A stretch of DNA of 64,000 nucleotides, from the NCBI RefSeq assembly GCF_029892685.1, contig NZ_JARXVD010000003.1, forward strand, positions 186,001-250,000, read 5' to 3'. The stretch is from Mycobacterium sp. OTB74. GTDB lineage: Bacteria > Actinomycetota > Actinomycetes > Mycobacteriales > Mycobacteriaceae. Shown in pieces: positions 10,432 through 20,752 of this stretch. The position numbers were made by a program, and so were the translations under genes. A model generated the notes under the pieces. It was not told the origin of the DNA, ran no database searches, and saw nothing but the letters and a program-made list of their open reading frames with translations. Positions within the stretch are counted from its first letter, which is position 1. Each line of letters opens with the position of its first letter.

Positions 10432-10543
10432 TTCCCGTAGTCTCGGTGCGGTTGTTGAAGGAATTGCTGTCTTATGTCACTCTTGAGCCAACACAGAGCT
10501 GATTCTGTGATTTCCGCCCAGGTAGAAGGGTAAGTGTGGGCCA

Positions 10544-10885
10544 ATGGCAAAGAAAGTAACCGTCACACTCGTCGACGATTTCGACGGTGAAGGTGCCGCG
10601 GATGAGACGGTCGAATTCGCGCTCGACGGCGTGAACTACGAGATCGATCTCACTGCCAAGAACGCCGCCAAACTCCGCAGCGATTTGAAGAAGTGGGTCG
10701 AGGCAAGCCGTCGCGTCGGCGGTCGCCGTCGCGGCCGTTCCACCGGTTCGGCTCGTGGCCGGGCGTCGATCGATCGTGAGCAGAGTGCCGCCATCCGCGA
10801 GTGGGCCCGCCGCAATGGTCACAATGTCTCCAGCCGTGGCCGGATACCGGCCGAGGTGATCGACGCATTCCACGCCGCGACCTAA
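10544..10885 (+). CDS. lsr2: Lsr2 nucleoid-associated protein
   Basis: Lsr2 is the H-NS-like xenogeneic silencer of actinobacteria. It bridges AT-rich DNA and represses acquired genes. The 113-residue protein has the N-terminal dimerization domain ([27 protein letters not shown] split over residues 3-29), a basic linker and the C-terminal DNA-binding domain with the minor-groove RGR hook in [10 protein letters not shown]. Its place between lysS and clpC1 is conserved in mycobacteria. Confidence 0.97.
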   Translation: MAKKVTVTLVDDFDGEGAADETVEFALDGVNYEIDLTAKNAAKLRSDLKKWVEASRRVGGRRRGRSTGSARGRASIDREQSAAIREWARRNGHNVSSRGRIPAEVIDAFHAAT

Positions 10886-11182
10886 AAATTCCCACGTAGT
10901 TCCGGCGTAATTCGGACGTTGTTCTGAACGTGGTTGCGGGGGTCCGCCCCGCCGTTCGCTCAAGGCGTAGCCCGGGGTTCTGAATTCCGGAATCGTTTCG
11001 TTAGCCCTGCACGTTGCTATTTTCGCTGCGTTCGACAGTCGCGCGGTAGTTCCTACATGCGGGGACACCGCGCGGCGGTCGGCGTCACTGCCTATTAGAG
11101 TGGTCGGTAGGCGCGGAGCGCGGCGACACGCGTAGTGACGTGGCAAGAGCTGCGCTATCTGATGGAGAGCAGGTAACCACCG
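10886..11182 (+). promoter_or_regulatory. lsr2-clpC1 intergenic region, presumed clpC1 promoter
   Basis: This 297-nt stretch has no convincing gene. It is longer than its neighbours and precedes a highly expressed chaperone, so it should hold the clpC1 promoter and 5' leader. Possible minus-10-like hexamers such as TATTAG occur near 11092-11097, but I cannot assign a promoter with confidence. A GGAGAGCAGG element at about 11164-11173 is the probable clpC1 ribosome binding site. Confidence 0.4.
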
Positions 11183-13711
<2,529 letters not shown>

Positions 13712-13720
13712 CCGTTCAAA

Positions 13721-13757
13721 CGAAAATGCCCTCCCCGGAAAAGGGAGGGCATTTTCG
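13721..13757 (+). terminator. Rho-independent-type terminator after clpC1
   Basis: A perfect 15-bp stem (13721-13735 paired with 13743-13757) encloses a 7-nt loop and is followed by TTTTG. It lies ten bases after the clpC1 stop. The stem is symmetrical with A-rich and T-rich ends, so it can also terminate the convergent minus-strand gene at 13793. Confidence 0.92.
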
Positions 13758-13792
13758 TTTTGTCCCGCGAGGACGATTCAGGTGGCAGGCGC

Positions 13793-14113
13793 CTACTGGC
13801 TCGGCCAGATCCGCGGCGCTGGGCCGGCCGGCGGCTGGGGGCGCAGATTTGCCCCAGGTTGTATTCCGTTTTGCGCTGCGCCCAGGCACGTGCCGAGTCG
13901 CCCCGGGCTGCAGTGTCCAGTACCGCCTATACCCGTCGGATTACCGCGGTTGCTCAGGTCTTGGCTGGACCAGCAGATCCCGGTGCGGGGATCGAATTGC
14001 TCATTCGCCCTGCAGGGAGCTGCGTCGGCCGCCGGCGGATGCACAACCGGTATGGACACGACGGTTCCGCCCATGAGCACCGCGACTAACAGGGAAGTGC
14101 GAATGATGCTCAT
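13793..14113 (-). CDS. Small exported protein with four cysteines
   Basis: The start at 14113 gives a 106-residue product with a signal peptide: MSIIRTSLLVAVLMGGTVVS, then a cleavage-like ADAA site near residue 32. The mature part is about 75 residues, with four cysteines spaced as if for two disulfides (PCRAN, GICWSS, GHCSP, GTCLG), and a proline-rich end. The longer frame to 14206 would overlap the neighbouring lipoprotein gene and lose the signal peptide. I do not recognise the family. It probably follows the lipoprotein gene in one transcript, 47 nt downstream of its stop. Confidence 0.7.
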   Translation of the reverse strand: MSIIRTSLLVAVLMGGTVVSIPVVHPPAADAAPCRANEQFDPRTGICWSSQDLSNRGNPTGIGGTGHCSPGRLGTCLGAAQNGIQPGANLRPQPPAGPAPRIWPSQ

Positions 14114-14159
14114 GGTTGCTTGCTCCCTGTCGGTCCCAGGCTGGATGTGATGAGCAGGG

Positions 14160-14882
14160 TCATGGGGCGGTGATTTTGGAGTTCGTGTTGATGAAATCCA
14201 CAGCATCGGTCACCACCTGCCGCTCCGCCTCGAGTGCGGTGGCCTGCAGTTGCAGGACAAAGAAGTCCTTGTCTTTTCCGGGAATGACGACTGTCTTCTC
14301 GCCGACGGCCATGTTTTTTCCGCCGTTGGTATAGGTGCCTTTGTATGTGACGGCATCGAAGCCCGAGAATTTGCCCAGCACCGGATCACCGATCGGCTGG
14401 AATCCGGGTAGGTCCTGCAACATGCCTGGTGCGTACTGGAGAATGTCGGTGGGGTCGACGTCACCAGTCAGCTTGTTGGCGATCGCGAGCATGGTCGGCG
14501 GGTCGGCGGAATCCTTGGGTGTGTCGTAGATGATGCCGCCGTAGGCCCAATCGGGAGTATCGGCTTTCGCGAGTTCGCTCCAGCCCGGAGGGAAGGCCAG
14601 CTCGACAGTCGGCGATCCTGGTGACTTCGCCTTATATGGCACCTCGGCGATGTTGTGCTCGACGATGTAATCGTGCAGCGTCTTCTTGGTGCCGTCGGGC
14701 CGAGCCGGGGGTGGAGGCAGTGGGGACATCGTGGGTGACGTGGTCTGCGGTGCCGCCGCTGAGGTCGCAGCGGATGTTGACGGCGTCACTTCCTTCTGCG
14801 CGCCTCCGCCGCAGCCGACGATGGCAAAGCTCAGTGTCGCGGCACACAGACCGGCCGTCACTGTCGTCAACGGGTTCCTCAT
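14160..14882 (-). CDS. LpqN/LpqT-family lipoprotein
   Basis: A 240-residue lipoprotein with a lipobox ending FAIVGC (Cys24), a Thr/Ser/Pro-rich linker and a globular domain of about 165 residues (LHDYIVEHNI, PPGWSEL, GFDAVTYKGTY, QLQATA). This layout is that of the mycobacterial LpqN/LpqT family, of which LpqN is reported to bind lipids or glycolipids with MmpL3. A GGCGAGGAG element precedes the ATG. The function of this member is unknown. Confidence 0.82.
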   Translation of the reverse strand: MRNPLTTVTAGLCAATLSFAIVGCGGGAQKEVTPSTSAATSAAAPQTTSPTMSPLPPPPARPDGTKKTLHDYIVEHNIAEVPYKAKSPGSPTVELAFPPGWSELAKADTPDWAYGGIIYDTPKDSADPPTMLAIANKLTGDVDPTDILQYAPGMLQDLPGFQPIGDPVLGKFSGFDAVTYKGTYTNGGKNMAVGEKTVVIPGKDKDFFVLQLQATALEAERQVVTDAVDFINTNSKITAP

Positions 14883-15014
14883 GAATTACTTCTCCTCGCC
14901 GTCGACAGTCCGATGGACGCGAAATTAGAGCATTCCACGAATTTGTGCGGAAATTGCGCTGATTGACCAGGGTGGTCAGGCCGGGGACGACTTTGAACCC
15001 TTGGCCGGCTAGTT

Positions 15015-16118
15015 CTAGGCCTCGCCCGTTGCCCAGCGCTTCTCGATGCCGCTGATCTTCCAGTAGGAGACGGCGATCAGCCAGGTGACCACGAACAGGC
15101 CGACGATGATGAATCCGACGTTGTTCAGATCGATCCCGCTTACCCAGTCGGAGAACGGATTGACCCAATCCATGTTGTCGTGCAGCACGCCGACCAATTC
15201 GATGGTGCCGATCAACAGGGCGACCGCGATCGACAGCCCGGTGATGGTCAGGTTGTAGTAGATCTTGCGCACCGGCTTGGCGAAAGCCCAGTCGTAGGCC
15301 ACGGTCATGAAGAGCCCGTCGGCGGTATCCATCAGGCTCATTCCCGCGGCGAACAGCACCGGCAACGTCAGCACGGCGAACCAGGGGAGACCCGCTGCGG
15401 CCCCGGTGCCGGCGAGCGCCAGGAGGGTGACCTCGGTGGCGGTGTCAAAGCCCAGGCCAAATAGCACACCGACCGGGAACATCTGGATCGGACGCCTGAT
15501 CCGCTTCATCACCGGTCGCAGGATGCGGGCCAGGAATCCACGGTTGTCCAACTGCGCTTCGAGGTCCTGTTCATTGAACTCGCCGCGACGTAGAGCAGTG
15601 AGCACCTGCCAGATGCCGATCAGTGCAATGACGTTGATGATCCCGATCAGCCAGAGGAACAGCCCGGAAGCAAGGGTCCCGGCTATCCCGAGCTCATGAC
15701 GGACCGGAGAGCCGTCGGTGGTCAGTTCGTTGGCGACATTGGCTGCGAGGACCACCAACAGCGCCATGACCAGCACCATCGCGGAATGCCCCATGGCGAA
15801 CCAGAAGCCGACCGATTTTGGCTTGCTACCGTCCGCAGTCAATTTGCGGGTGGTGTTGTCGATGGCGGCGATGTGGTCGGCATCGAAGGCGTGCCGTAGG
15901 CTGAAGGTGTATGCGGTCAGGCCCAGACCAACCCCGAACACCTGGGCTCCGACCTGGTAGTGGTGCGGAGCGATCAGCAGCACCAACGAGCCGAATCCGA
16001 CGATGTGTAATACGGCGATCACAGTCATCAGGGCGCCGAACTCACGCCAGTCTTTGCGGTCCCAGGCGCGCACCATCCGACGGAACACGCCGGCGGCAGA
16101 TTCCACCGAATCAGACAT
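15015..16118 (-). CDS. NicT/HoxN-family nickel/cobalt transporter
   Basis: The 367-residue membrane protein has about eight hydrophobic segments and the NiCoT signature RHAFDADHIAAIDN near residue 75, with further family motifs GFWFAMGHS, LGFDTATEV and GMSLMDTADG. These carriers import Ni2+ and/or Co2+. A cobalamin riboswitch immediately upstream on the same strand argues that cobalt is the relevant ion. The SD in GGGGAGGTG sits beside a self-complementary CCCCGGGG, which could take part in riboswitch-controlled translation. Confidence 0.93.
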   Translation of the reverse strand: MSDSVESAAGVFRRMVRAWDRKDWREFGALMTVIAVLHIVGFGSLVLLIAPHHYQVGAQVFGVGLGLTAYTFSLRHAFDADHIAAIDNTTRKLTADGSKPKSVGFWFAMGHSAMVLVMALLVVLAANVANELTTDGSPVRHELGIAGTLASGLFLWLIGIINVIALIGIWQVLTALRRGEFNEQDLEAQLDNRGFLARILRPVMKRIRRPIQMFPVGVLFGLGFDTATEVTLLALAGTGAAAGLPWFAVLTLPVLFAAGMSLMDTADGLFMTVAYDWAFAKPVRKIYYNLTITGLSIAVALLIGTIELVGVLHDNMDWVNPFSDWVSGIDLNNVGFIIVGLFVVTWLIAVSYWKISGIEKRWATGEA

Positions 16119-16163
16119 TCAAAACACCTCCCCGGGGATCTCGCGTCCCCATCTGGGCCAGGC

Positions 16164-16253
16164 AGACGGGCGGGTCTGACTCACACCAACGGCGAACGGT
16201 GGCGATAACAGTGGCGCGACCGCACCGGATTTACACCGGATTCCGCGTCGTCT
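16164..16253 (-). ncRNA. Cobalamin riboswitch upstream of the NicT gene
   Basis: Read on the minus strand, the element has the core GGAATCCGGTGTAAATCCGG, then GCGGTCGCGCCACTGT, and ends with GTGAGTCAGACC, the B12-box-type segment. A P1-like stem pairs 16243-16253 with 16164-16173. It lies about 45 nt before the transporter start. Established knowledge: such aptamers shut down expression when adenosylcobalamin is present. The exact ends are estimates. Confidence 0.9.
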
Positions 16254-16563
16254 ACGGCAATAACTGGGCAAGCTAGCATTTCTGCGCGCGCTTTGCCAGG
16301 GGCTGTGACGGCACTGTTTATGATTGCGCCACAACACCTTTCGAATTCTGGTCAATTTTGGTGACGCGGGAACCGAAGCAGGTTCAGCTGCGACTAATGC
16401 AATGGCATTTGTCATCATTTGGCTGGATCTAGAGGTGGCGACATCCGCGAAGCCCAGCCGTCGGCGAGGTCCTTGAGGTGACTATTGGCCGCTAGTGGGC
16501 TTGTTCGAAGGTCGGTTACCCGTTTCACCTGGAACTTCGCCGGTGTATCTTTGTGACCCGTAT

Positions 16564-16642
16564 GACGGTGCATGGAAGCCGGTGTAAATCCGGCACGGTT
16601 GCGCCACTGTGAGCCTCTGGGCGAGTCAGGCCTTTCACCGTC
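16564..16642 (+). ncRNA. Cobalamin riboswitch upstream of cbtB-cbtA
   Basis: The plus-strand element has a perfect 7-bp P1 stem (GACGGTG at 16564 with CACCGTC at 16636), the core GGAAGCCGGTGTAAATCCGG, then CGGTTGCGCCACTGTGAG, and GAGTCAGGCC. It is followed by a G/C-rich segment and the GGAGG of cbtB 39 nt later. It is the divergent partner of the riboswitch at 16164-16253. Confidence 0.93.
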
Positions 16643-16692
16643 CTACATAACCCAATAGGTAGGGGCGCGTGACCCCGGCAGGAGGTTTGACC

Positions 16693-16917
16693 ATGACAAG
16701 CATTTCGGTTTCCAAGCCAGGTGTATCGGCTGAGGCGCACCGTGCGCTGTCGGCCACTCGGGTGGCTGTGCTGCTCGGCGTGACGATTTTTCTGGCGCTG
16801 CTGACGTACTACTTTGTCGGTGTCGACGAGGGCATGGTCTCGGTATTCGGCAAGACCATGATGGTGCACGAGTGGGTACACGACTCGCGGCACTTCCTCG
16901 GCTTCCCCTGCCACTGA
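16693..16917 (+). CDS. cbtB: CbtB, small subunit of predicted cobalt transporter
   Basis: The 74-residue product has one transmembrane segment (about residues 25-45, ending TYYFVG). Its metal-binding-like tail is VHEWVHDSRHFLGFPCH, with His and a final Cys-His. This is the layout of CbtB, known from comparative genomics as the small partner of CbtA under B12 riboswitches. The ATG at 16693 follows GGAGG at 16681; the upstream in-frame ATG at 16672 has no such site. It lies 12 nt before cbtA. Confidence 0.9.
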   Translation: MTSISVSKPGVSAEAHRALSATRVAVLLGVTIFLALLTYYFVGVDEGMVSVFGKTMMVHEWVHDSRHFLGFPCH

Positions 16918-16929
16918 GCGGGGACATTC

Positions 16930-17838
16930 GTGGAAATCCGCGTCATCGGGCGCGGAGCCCTCGCCGGTCTGATCGCCGGCATTCTGGGGTTCCTGTTTGC
17001 CCGGATTTTTGCTGAACCCGTCATCGACAAAGCCATCGACTATGAGTCCGGTCGCATGGACGTGCTGTCGGCCCTCAATACCGCGGCGGGCCGGCCGGTA
17101 GAAGCGGACGGTCCGGAGCTGTTCAGCCGGTCGATCCAATCCACTGTCGGCGCCGCCACTGGCATCATCGTGTTCTCGGTCGCGATGGGCGCGCTTGTAG
17201 CAGTCGCCTATCTGGTGCTGCACGGCCGCTTCGGAGTCAAGCCGAAGGTGCTGGGCTGGGCAGTCGCAGGTTTCGGTTTCCTGGGCGTGTATCTGCTGCC
17301 GTTCGTCAAATACCCGGCCAACCCACCGGCCATCGGTCACGACTTCACCATCGAGACCCGCGGTGAGCTGTACCTGGGGATGGTCGCGGCATCGCTGATC
17401 CTGCTGGGTCTGGCGGTGTTCGCGGCGCACAAGCTGGTCGGCAAGCTCGGCTGGGCGAAGGCCGTAGGCATCGCGGTGGTCGGGTTCTTCGTGGTGTACG
17501 GCGGTCTACTGGCGGCGCTGCCGTCGTTGGGCGATCTGTCGGCCAACGTCGCACATACCGACGAATTCGGATTCGCCCGGGCCGCAACCGAGACGCCTCA
17601 GCCGATCATCAACATCCTGTCCACACCGGTGACGGTCGATGGCAGGGTCTACGCGCCCGGCCAGATCGTCTACCCGGGGTTCGACGCCGATCTGCTGTGG
17701 AAGTTCCGTTGGTACTCGCTGATCAACCAGGTGCTGATCTGGTCTGTCATCGGAGTGGTGTTCGGCGCTCTGGTACAGCGTTTCCTCAGCGGCGCCACGG
17801 ACTCGGCCGCGGCCAAGGAGGTTGCTGCCGTCGCGTAG
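16930..17838 (+). CDS. cbtA: CbtA, membrane subunit of predicted cobalt transporter
   Basis: The 302-residue membrane protein has about seven hydrophobic stretches, starting with ALAGLIAGILGFLFARIFAEP, and a large polar loop near residues 200-245. It matches the CbtA family, predicted to carry cobalt with CbtB. The GTG at 16930 lies 12 nt after cbtB. Both genes are under the plus-strand cobalamin riboswitch. The C-terminal Ala-rich tail seems dispensable. Transport has been predicted for the family mainly from context. Confidence 0.9.
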   Translation: MEIRVIGRGALAGLIAGILGFLFARIFAEPVIDKAIDYESGRMDVLSALNTAAGRPVEADGPELFSRSIQSTVGAATGIIVFSVAMGALVAVAYLVLHGRFGVKPKVLGWAVAGFGFLGVYLLPFVKYPANPPAIGHDFTIETRGELYLGMVAASLILLGLAVFAAHKLVGKLGWAKAVGIAVVGFFVVYGGLLAALPSLGDLSANVAHTDEFGFARAATETPQPIINILSTPVTVDGRVYAPGQIVYPGFDADLLWKFRWYSLINQVLIWSVIGVVFGALVQRFLSGATDSAAAKEVAAVA

Positions 17839-17849
17839 TCGCGAGGTTC

Positions 17850-17887
17850 AAAGTCGCCCAGACTCGTGCCAGAGTCTGGGCGACTTT
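17850..17887 (+). terminator. Hairpin terminator after cbtA
   Basis: A perfect 16-bp stem (17850-17865 with 17872-17887, loop GTGCCA) begins 12 bases after the cbtA stop. Its 3' arm ends in TTT followed by CATT. Confidence 0.88.
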
Positions 17888-17932
17888 CATTGCGTACAGT
17901 TTGGGCAACGTGGTCTATAGGAAGGCGCCAAC

Positions 17933-18298
17933 ATGCTCGTAGTCACCACCAATGACCTGCCTGGCTGGGAGATTCAGCGGGTGTGCGGCGAGGTGTTCGG
18001 GCTGACCGTCCGGTCGCGGAACGCCTTCTCGCAGATGGGAGCTGGCTTCAAGGCGATGTTCGGCGGCGAGCTGCAAGGCATGACCAAGAACCTTGCGGAC
18101 AGTCGCAACGAAGCGATGGGCCGGCTGATCCAAGAGTGCCGTAACCGCGGGGGTAACGCCATCATCGGGATGCGTTTCGATACCACCGAGATCGGTGATG
18201 TGTGGAGCGAGATCTGCGCGTACGGCACTGCGGTGCAAGCGGTGCCGGTGACCGATGCGGCGCGTTATACCGCCCAGCAGCTCGGCTACGGCGGCTGA
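17933..18298 (+). CDS. YbjQ/UPF0145 family protein
   Basis: The 121-residue protein belongs to the small YbjQ family, sometimes called heavy-metal-binding. Visible features are VVTTNDLPGWEI at the start, FKAMFGGELQGMTKNLADSRNEAM in the middle and GGNAIIGMRFDTTEI, AYGTAV near the end. Known members assemble into ring-shaped pentamers or decamers of unknown function. The ATG follows GGAAGG. A large hairpin follows the stop and overlaps the start of the next gene. Confidence 0.88.
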   Translation: MLVVTTNDLPGWEIQRVCGEVFGLTVRSRNAFSQMGAGFKAMFGGELQGMTKNLADSRNEAMGRLIQECRNRGGNAIIGMRFDTTEIGDVWSEICAYGTAVQAVPVTDAARYTAQQLGYGG

Positions 18299-18321
18299 AC
18301 TGAGTTCTCACCGCGGCGCCG

Positions 18322-18374
18322 AAACGGCATTCCAGCAGACCTGTTCTCGAACTTCTACTGCTGGAATGCCGTTT
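18322..18374 (+). repeat. 17-bp perfect inverted repeat covering the next start codon
   Basis: Positions 18322-18338 pair perfectly with 18358-18374 around a 19-nt loop; the 3' arm ends in TTT. It could be the terminator of the YbjQ gene. It also contains the ATG at 18366 that best starts the FhuF-like gene, so it could act as a translational attenuator. Confidence 0.85.
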
Positions 18375-19031
18375 GCGCGGGAGTGGGAGGTACTCGGGAG
18401 TTTCGGGCCCTTCTTTTCCGTTGCGGTGCATGATGATTCACCCGAATCGCCGTGGCGGCCGATGACGGAATTACTCCAGCAGCCGGTTGTGTTGGAAGCC
18501 CGTGTCGGGCGGGTACGTGCAGCGCTTGCGGCCAGCGGTCGCCGTCAACCCGTGGAGATCGATGCAAGAGTGGCCGCTTCGGTCGCGCACCTCGGTCTGG
18601 TGGCCCGGGTGATTTCACCGATGATCGGATCAGCCGCCCTGGGACATTCGGTGACATGGGCGCTGACCGACCTGGCCTGGCAGGACGAACTGGGCGGGCC
18701 CTACCCGCTGTCGGTCCGCCTAGCCCCTGAAGCATCGGGCCCGCCCGCAGTCGAGGCCATCACTGAAGCCTTCGGCCGCTTCGGTGTCAGCCCAAAAGTC
18801 CTGTGGGGCAACGTCGGATCGGCAGCCAACAGTGCGGCTCAGCAAGTCGCCCGGGTCAGGCCAGAACTTCGGACAGCCGCCCAGACTGCAGCCGACACCA
18901 TGCTGGCCGACCCACGTATCGACGGGGGAGTGCTGCGGTCAGGCCCCTACTTCCGGCGCACCAGCTGTTGCCTGATCTATCGGTTGGCCGACGACCGGGC
19001 TGCTTGCTGCGGGGACTGCGTGCTCAATTGA
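18366..19031 (+). CDS. FhuF-like (2Fe-2S)-binding protein
   Basis: The 221-residue protein ends in the FhuF-type cluster-binding motif: RRTSCCLIYRL followed after nine residues by CCGDC. This fits the four-cysteine [2Fe-2S] site (CC-x10-C-x2-C type) of ferric-siderophore reductases. The N-terminal part (LGSFGPFF, WRPMTELL, VAHLGLVARVISP) matches actinobacterial relatives. It may reduce ferric siderophores. The start is uncertain: ATG 18366 lies in the arm of a hairpin without a clear SD, and the only earlier start overlaps the YbjQ gene. It is convergent with lpqF. Confidence 0.78.
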   Translation: MPFAREWEVLGSFGPFFSVAVHDDSPESPWRPMTELLQQPVVLEARVGRVRAALAASGRRQPVEIDARVAASVAHLGLVARVISPMIGSAALGHSVTWALTDLAWQDELGGPYPLSVRLAPEASGPPAVEAITEAFGRFGVSPKVLWGNVGSAANSAAQQVARVRPELRTAAQTAADTMLADPRIDGGVLRSGPYFRRTSCCLIYRLADDRAACCGDCVLN

Positions 19032-19040
19032 CCCGCGCAG

Positions 19041-20429
19041 CTACTGCACCGGAAGCAGATCGAACGCCTGCTTGGCGATGCTGAGCAGCCACTGCGCGGC
19101 GGTCTGCCCTCGGAACTCCGGCCAGGTCAGCTGGAAGTTCATCACCCAAGGCTGGCCCGTGTGGTCGATGGCGTACCAGCTGAAGCCCACATCACCGGGC
19201 AGGTTGCCGCCCTTAGAGCCCACATAGGGCCACTTGGCCGGATCGAGATCGATACCGGCCACCTTCGACATGATGTCGCGTACCGGTGCGGCCGGCCCCA
19301 CCGCAGCGGTCTGTACCGCGACGTGCTCGCGGCAGATGTCAGCAGCAGTGCCGTACCACTCGGCGCCGATGCTGGATGCGGGCGTGTGGGTGCGCCATGG
19401 ATCGGGGTCGTACGGACGGTCTTTGGCCTGCTCCAGCAGCGCGGTGCGCTGGGTCTTGTCGCCGTTCTTCCACTGGTCGCGCACGTCCGGTTCGCCCCAT
19501 CCGATCGAGAACAACTCATGCATGGTGGGGAAGGGCGTCATGCTGGCCGGGTCGTGGTGTCCGGCCGCAACCAGAGCTTGATCCACGGCAGTCGGACCGA
19601 CCTTGTTGATCAGCATGTCGGTGGCCATGTTGTCGCTGGCCGAGATCATCTGCTGGGCAGCATCGCGGATGGTCACCTGGGCGCCTGGAGAAAGGTGATC
19701 CAGGCCCGCCGAGCCAAGCTTCTTGCCCTCCTCGGTGACCGTCACCTTGTCATCCCAGCTGAGCGTGCCAGCGCTGACCGCATGCGCAACCGCAAGCAGC
19801 ACATACAGTTTCATGATCGACGCCAGCGGCATGGGTTGGTCGACATTGGTGCCTGCGACCTTGACGCACTTCCCGTCGACAATCTTGGCCGCCTGGTAGG
19901 AGTAGCGGGCCCCGGATTTCGCGATCTGGGCATCGACGTCGGCCCAGGACTTCACCGGCGGCGGACGAAGCGACACTTCCAGGCGGTCAACGGTGCCGGC
20001 CTTGTCGACGTGCAGATTGATGTCTTGGTTCACGCCGTAGGAGTTGGTGACGTGCAGGGTGGACTGGCCGGCCCCGATGTCGATCCCGGTGAGTTTGAAC
20101 GGCCGGTCCCACCAGATCCACTTGAGCCGGTAGGTGATGTCGTCGACCTGGGACGGTGCCGCCAGCGTCTTGACTCCGGCCGGCTCGAGCGACCAGTTCG
20201 AGTTGAGCATGTCCATGGTCTGCCTGGACCGCATGCCCTGCGGAGTGCTCATGTCGATGACCGCGCCATAGGCGGAGCTGGTCATGGGTGCGGGGGCGGC
20301 TACGGGCGCACTGCAGCCACCGAGGACGACGGTCACTGTGCTGGCTGCGGCCAGCGCAGTGCGGGTCCTACGCCTGCTGGTCGGAACCAGCAACGTCCAA
20401 CACAACCTCAAATTCGAGAAGTGACGCAC
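19041..20429 (-). CDS. lpqF: LpqF-like lipoprotein with class A beta-lactamase / transpeptidase fold
   Basis: A lipoprotein of up to 462 residues, with a basic signal region and lipobox VLGGC (Cys39). An N-terminal domain (residues 50-170) precedes a serine-hydrolase domain carrying the penicillin-binding motifs: SIMK (serine in PLASIMKLY), SDN (MISASDNMAT) and KGG (VGSKGGN). It could be a D,D-peptidase or a lactamase-like protein; the substrate is unknown. Its start overlaps mhuD by 62 nt. TTG starts at 20411 or 20393 would shorten the overlap and are possible. The mhuD-lpqF pairing matches Rv3592-Rv3593. Confidence 0.88.
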   Translation of the reverse strand: MRHFSNLRLCWTLLVPTSRRRTRTALAAASTVTVVLGGCSAPVAAPAPMTSSAYGAVIDMSTPQGMRSRQTMDMLNSNWSLEPAGVKTLAAPSQVDDITYRLKWIWWDRPFKLTGIDIGAGQSTLHVTNSYGVNQDINLHVDKAGTVDRLEVSLRPPPVKSWADVDAQIAKSGARYSYQAAKIVDGKCVKVAGTNVDQPMPLASIMKLYVLLAVAHAVSAGTLSWDDKVTVTEEGKKLGSAGLDHLSPGAQVTIRDAAQQMISASDNMATDMLINKVGPTAVDQALVAAGHHDPASMTPFPTMHELFSIGWGEPDVRDQWKNGDKTQRTALLEQAKDRPYDPDPWRTHTPASSIGAEWYGTAADICREHVAVQTAAVGPAAPVRDIMSKVAGIDLDPAKWPYVGSKGGNLPGDVGFSWYAIDHTGQPWVMNFQLTWPEFRGQTAAQWLLSIAKQAFDLLPVQ

Positions 20430-20685
20430 CGGTGGCGACGGGGTTGGCTCGCTGACCTGCGTGAGCCTCGACCGCCGGGCCGTTGGCCCAGGCCTGGAAC
20501 GCCTCGTCGGACTCCCAGGTGGTCACCACGAAGTAGCGGTTCTCGCCCTTGACCGGGCGAAGCAACTGGAAGCCGAGGAAGCCGGGTTGGTTGTCGACGG
20601 CATGGGCACGGTTTGCGAACCGCTTCTCCAATTCAGGGCCGGCGTTGGGGGGAACCTCGATCGCGTTGATCTTCACCACGGGCAT
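20368..20685 (-). CDS. mhuD: MhuD heme-degrading monooxygenase
   Basis: MhuD binds heme and degrades it to mycobilin, releasing iron. The 105-residue protein has the exact M. tuberculosis length and keeps the key residues Asn7 (VVKIN), Trp66 (FQAW) and the heme-ligand His75 (VEAHAGQ). It forms an ABM-fold dimer. It is divergent from the hydrolase at 20753 with 67 nt between starts, and overlaps the start of lpqF. Confidence 0.95.
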   Translation of the reverse strand: MPVVKINAIEVPPNAGPELEKRFANRAHAVDNQPGFLGFQLLRPVKGENRYFVVTTWESDEAFQAWANGPAVEAHAGQRANPVATGASLLEFEVVLDVAGSDQQA

Positions 20686-20752
20686 GCGGTTAAGGTTACC
20701 GCGCCGCCCACTGTGCCGGAGGCGCTCGCTAGACGCAGGGCAGGATGAGACC

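Noticed and set aside
19161-20552. 463-codon plus-strand frame opposite lpqF
   Set aside because: lpqF has a lipobox and the SxxK, SDN and KGG motifs. The opposite frame has no recognisable motif.
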